A stretch of DNA of 8,334 nucleotides from Candidatus Sulfotelmatobacter sp. (GTDB lineage Bacteria; Acidobacteriota; Terriglobia; Terriglobales; SbA1). The notes under the pieces are model-generated. The model saw nothing but the letters and a program-made list of their open reading frames with translations, was not told the origin of the DNA and did no database searches. Positions 5,579-8,334 of the stretch are shown here, piece by piece (within the stretch, counting starts at the first letter, position 1; every line of letters starts with the position of its first letter). A program made the translations under genes and the position numbers. Location of the stretch: positions 1-8,334 of the forward strand of contig JASLEQ010000680.1 in NCBI GenBank assembly GCA_030151135.1, written 5' to 3'.

Positions 5579-6508
5579 ATGCTTCTTGTAATCGATGTCG
5601 GAAATACGAACACGGTTCTGGGAGTTTATGCCCGGGTGGCCAAGGTCCCTACAGGCAGTGATGCAGATGGACCTGGGCAATACAAACGCCTGCTGGCGAA
5701 TTGGCGCGTTGCCACATCCCGCACCAGTACTGTAGATGAATACGGCGTTCTTTTCCGAAACCTTTTTTCGATGGCGGGTCTGGAGTCGAAAGGCATCCAG
5801 GGGATTGTTGTTTCATCCGTCGTTCCTCCGCTTGATCCCGTATTGCGTCAAGTTTGTGAACGCTATTTCAGTTTGCGTCCGCTGTTCATCGAACCCGGAG
5901 TGAAGACCGGGATGCCCGTGCACTATGACAATCCCGCCGAAGTAGGGGCAGACCGAATCGTCAATGCCGTCGCTGCTTTCGAAAAGTTCGGAGGGCCCTG
6001 CGTGATTGTCGACTTCGGGACCGCGACGACTTTCGATTGCGTCTCGGAAAAAGGAGAATACCTGGGCGGGGTGATTTGCCCCGGAATTGGGATCTCGGCC
6101 GATGCACTTTTTGAACGAACCGCCCGCTTGCCGCGCGTCGAGATAAGGAGACCCGCGCGTGTGATCGGTTCCAACACGGTCGGGAGTCTGCAATCGGGTC
6201 TCTATTACGGGTACGTGGGATTGATCGACGGCATACTCGAACGCCTGCTCGCCGAATTGGGTACGGAAACGCACGTGATCGCCACCGGAGGCTTGGGCCC
6301 ATTGATTGGGACGGGATCGAAGTATATGAAGAGCGTCGATGAATTTCTGACTCTGGACGGCTTGCGGATTATCTGGGAGCGGAATTCGATGGGACGTCAC
6401 GAGGCACCCGTCAAGTCGTCAGGGAAGCCCGCTAAAGGTGCAGCAAAACCAGTCAAATCTCCTGAGAATCATGGCACAACTGCCTCGAATCCCCGTTCTA
6501 CGCGTTAA
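5579..6508 (+). CDS. coaX: Type III pantothenate kinase with basic C-terminal tail
   Basis: Phosphorylates pantothenate, the first step of coenzyme A synthesis, in the cytoplasm; an ASKHA-fold enzyme that typically uses monovalent cations and is not feedback inhibited by CoA. From ATG 5579 it has 309 residues against about 255-265 for the family. DVGNTNT (6-12) is the phosphate-binding loop with D6; GADRIVN (124-130) carries the family aspartate D125; DFGTATTFD (145-153) is the second nucleotide loop; GGVICPGIGIS and the C-terminal ATGGLG follow. The kinase fold ends near LRIIWERN (about residue 270). The extra length comes from two places: a polar insertion at about residues 18-37 between the first strands, and a Lys/Pro/Ala/Ser-rich tail from about 272 to the end (KPAKGAAKPVK) that looks disordered. 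It follows birA by 72 bases with no obvious terminator between, consistent with the frequent birA-coaX pairing. Confidence 0.96.
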   Translation: MLLVIDVGNTNTVLGVYARVAKVPTGSDADGPGQYKRLLANWRVATSRTSTVDEYGVLFRNLFSMAGLESKGIQGIVVSSVVPPLDPVLRQVCERYFSLRPLFIEPGVKTGMPVHYDNPAEVGADRIVNAVAAFEKFGGPCVIVDFGTATTFDCVSEKGEYLGGVICPGIGISADALFERTARLPRVEIRRPARVIGSNTVGSLQSGLYYGYVGLIDGILERLLAELGTETHVIATGGLGPLIGTGSKYMKSVDEFLTLDGLRIIWERNSMGRHEAPVKSSGKPAKGAAKPVKSPENHGTTASNPRSTR

Positions 6509-6514
6509 CCTGCC

Positions 6515-7213
6515 GTGGAAAATTACTTCAACTACTTCACCGAAATTGAAGACCGGTTCCTACAACGCCGTGGGGGAGGATTGCTGCTCTCCACACTTGA
6601 CTGGGCGCTGATCGAAACATGGAAAGACGCCGGCGTTCCTCTGGAGGCTGTGCTGCGAGGGATCGATTCGGCATTCGACCGCTACGATCAGCGGGCGTTC
6701 AAAACCAAAAAAGTAAACAGCCTCGCGTACTGCTCCCAGGCTGTCCTCACAGCTGCAGAAGATATGAGGGAGGCAGCGGTCGGTGCTGGTTCCCCGGCAG
6801 CCGTGGACCGTCGCACCGATGGCCTGGAGCCCGATCTTGTAGCGGCTTTTCTTCGACAAAACGCGGATGCTCTGGAGAAAGCGGAACCGTCGCTTGCGAA
6901 GGGAACGTCGCCATTGGTTGTTGAGTCCGCCAAAACGCTTCGGCAGCTTGCAGATGAAGCTGCGCAGAAACCAGTTCGACTGGAAGATATGGAGCGGCGT
7001 CTCACGGTTTTGGAAGAAAAACTTTTCGCCTTACTGCTGACCTCTACCCCCGATGATGAGATCGTTGCGGTGCGCGCAGAGGCGGACCGCGACCTGGCCC
7101 CATATCGACGCAACATGTCGGGACCGCAAATCGAACAACTGCAGAAGCAATACCTGCAAAAGCGCCTGCTTGAGAAATATAAACTTCCGCGTCTCAGCCT
7201 GTTCTACATGTAA
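6515..7213 (+). CDS. Uncharacterised helical protein, 232 residues
   Basis: I do not recognise a named family. It starts at GTG 6515, 6 bases after the coaX stop, with no clear Shine-Dalgarno, and its stop shares a base with the next start codon (TAATG), so it is probably co-translated with both neighbours. No signal peptide or membrane segment is seen. The N-terminal 84 residues look like a compact helical domain: ENYFNYFTEIEDRF, then LLLSTLDWALIETWKDAGVPLEAVLRGIDSAFDR and KVNSLAYC. The pattern of a helix with W, a G-[VF]-P turn and a following helix faintly recalls DnaD-type helical domains, a weak resemblance only. A variable Ala/Gly/Asp-rich linker (about 88-105) leads to a predicted coiled coil (LEDMERRLTVLEEKLFALL) and a basic, Gln/Lys/Leu-rich C-terminus ending LPRLSLFYM. 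Coding is supported by tight packing between two clear genes and an uninterrupted frame. The function is unknown. Confidence 0.85.
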   Translation: MENYFNYFTEIEDRFLQRRGGGLLLSTLDWALIETWKDAGVPLEAVLRGIDSAFDRYDQRAFKTKKVNSLAYCSQAVLTAAEDMREAAVGAGSPAAVDRRTDGLEPDLVAAFLRQNADALEKAEPSLAKGTSPLVVESAKTLRQLADEAAQKPVRLEDMERRLTVLEEKLFALLLTSTPDDEIVAVRAEADRDLAPYRRNMSGPQIEQLQKQYLQKRLLEKYKLPRLSLFYM

Positions 7214-8334
7214 TGGCGCAAACTTACTCGTTCGATGCATTGATCGTGGGCGGGGGCGCCGCCGGACTGATGTGTGCGATCGAGGCCGGCAAGCGGGGAC
7301 GGCGCGTTGCAATTCTTGAACACGCCGATGGTCTCGGCAAGAAGATCCTGATTTCCGGCGGCGGCCGCTGCAACTTCACGAACATTCATTGCCAGCCGGA
7401 GAACTTCATTTCGGCTAATCCAAATTTCGCGAAATCCGCTCTGGCCCGTTACACGCCTGAGGACTTTGTCGCGCTGATTGAGAAGCATGACATCCCGTAC
7501 CACGAAAAAACACTGGGCCAGCTGTTTTGCGATCGGACGGCCAGAGATATTCTCGGCATGCTCGAGGAAGAGTGCAGGGCCGTCAAGGTGAACATCTTTC
7601 TCGGACGGACAATTCAGGGCGTGCGCCGTACAACACAGTTCATCCTCAAGGCGAATGGCGATGAATTCATTGCACCCACGCTGGTCATCGCAAGCGGCGG
7701 GCTCTCAATTCCGAAAATTGGTGCAACTTCTTTCGGCTACGATGTCGCGCAACAGTTTGGGCTCAAAATCAAAGAGCCTCGCCCTGGACTCGTGCCTCTG
7801 GTACTAAGTGAAACCGACCGAAAACACTGGTGCGATTTGTCGGGGGTGTCGGCGGAGGTAATTGCGTCCTGTGACGGGCAGCACTTTCGCGAAAAAATGC
7901 TCATCACGCATCGAGGCCTGAGCGGTCCCGCGTTACTTCAGATCTCGTCATACTGGAGCAACAAGACAGAGATTCTGATTGATATGGCACCCAATCGTTC
8001 CATAATCAGCAGTTTCCGATACCCGCAAATTCAGCGTTCGACGGCTGGGCTGCGCAATGAAATGAAAAAACACCTGCCCCATCGACTCGCCGAGCGCTGG
8101 GTTGAATTGCATGCACCGGAATCGTGGAGGAATCCAGCGCTCGAACAGTTTGAACGCGATCTTCATGCGTGGGCCGTCGCCCCCGCGGGGACCGAGGGAT
8201 TCGAAAAAGCCGAAGTCACCGTGGGTGGAGTGGACACCGGCGAGCTCTCAGGCAAGACGATGGAGTCCCGCAAGGTCCCCGGTTTGTATTTCATCGGGGA
8301 AATAGTGGACGTGACCGGTCAGCTTGGGGGTTTC
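7213..8334 (+). CDS. NAD(P)/FAD-dependent oxidoreductase, BaiN/RdsA (HI0933) family, 3' end outside window
   Basis: A flavoprotein of the family that includes E. coli YhiN; members are mostly uncharacterised, with bile-acid reduction proposed for BaiN. The 374 visible residues start at ATG 7213, overlapping the previous stop by one base. The Rossmann FAD loop is VGGGAAGL (12-19), with acidic E36 ending the second strand (RVAILE). KKILISGGGRCNFTN (43-57) is the family signature; VIASGG and SIPKIGATSFGYDVA follow. The C-terminal FAD motif PGLYFIGEIVDVTGQLGGF (356-374) is where the window stops; the family usually goes on for about 20-40 residues. There is no signal peptide, so it is cytosolic. 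Placement after nadC, birA and coaX is compatible with a redox or cofactor-related role but does not prove one. Family assignment is secure; the substrate is unknown. Confidence 0.95.
   Translation, partial: MAQTYSFDALIVGGGAAGLMCAIEAGKRGRRVAILEHADGLGKKILISGGGRCNFTNIHCQPENFISANPNFAKSALARYTPEDFVALIEKHDIPYHEKTLGQLFCDRTARDILGMLEEECRAVKVNIFLGRTIQGVRRTTQFILKANGDEFIAPTLVIASGGLSIPKIGATSFGYDVAQQFGLKIKEPRPGLVPLVLSETDRKHWCDLSGVSAEVIASCDGQHFREKMLITHRGLSGPALLQISSYWSNKTEILIDMAPNRSIISSFRYPQIQRSTAGLRNEMKKHLPHRLAERWVELHAPESWRNPALEQFERDLHAWAVAPAGTEGFEKAEVTVGGVDTGELSGKTMESRKVPGLYFIGEIVDVTGQLGGF

Noticed and set aside
5813..6400. A 195-codon minus-strand frame across coaX
   Set aside because: It is antisense to conserved kinase motifs and its own product has no recognisable features.
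1..8334. Defence system, CRISPR array, toxin-antitoxin pair, prophage or transposon
   Set aside because: No transposase, integrase, spaced repeats, paired small genes or phage-like proteins were found. Apart from the GH44 gene and the unknown 232-aa protein, the genes are housekeeping or common enzyme families.

Overview
The window looks like chromosomal housekeeping DNA from an Acidobacteriota-type soil bacterium (Terriglobia / Koribacter-like). This rests on three things: the gene order valS-nadC-(GH)-birA-coaX, moderately high G+C, and a secreted enzyme with bacterial Ig-like C-terminal domains of a kind common in that phylum. Taxonomy is inference; there is no rRNA or other marker to settle it. 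Every large gene is on the + strand and no gene-free gap exceeds about 300 bases.

Layout: (1) 1-924, the 3' end of valS (anticodon-binding domain and C-terminal coiled coil). (2) 972-1865, complete nadC, close behind or overlapping valS. (3) 1866-2022, a 157-base spacer with three short inverted repeats and a good ribosome binding site. (4) 2023-4353, a secreted glycoside hydrolase family 44 enzyme (endoglucanase/xyloglucanase type) with two Ig-like domains. (5) 4356-4391, a very stable hairpin without a U-tract. (6) about 4424-5506, birA with an N-terminal winged-helix domain; its start codon is unresolved and its upstream region holds a candidate promoter and two mutually exclusive hairpins. 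(7) 5579-6508, coaX, a type III pantothenate kinase with an unusual basic tail. (8) 6515-7213, a 232-residue helical protein of unknown function. (9) 7213-8334, the 5' part of a BaiN/RdsA (HI0933) family flavoprotein, cut by the window end.

How the genes fit together: nadC (NAD), birA (biotin attachment) and coaX (coenzyme A) form a cofactor block. The unknown gene and the flavoprotein follow with almost no spacing (6-base gap, then a TAATG overlap), so the last genes look co-transcribed and translationally coupled. The GH44 gene does not belong to this theme. It sits between nadC and birA with its own leader and 3' hairpin, like a self-contained insertion into an otherwise cofactor-related run.

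I found no CRISPR array, tRNA, rRNA, insertion sequence, toxin-antitoxin pair or recognisable defence system. The points most worth a second look are the 232-aa unknown protein, the GH44 insertion and its flanking structures, the birA start/leader, and the basic tail on CoaX.
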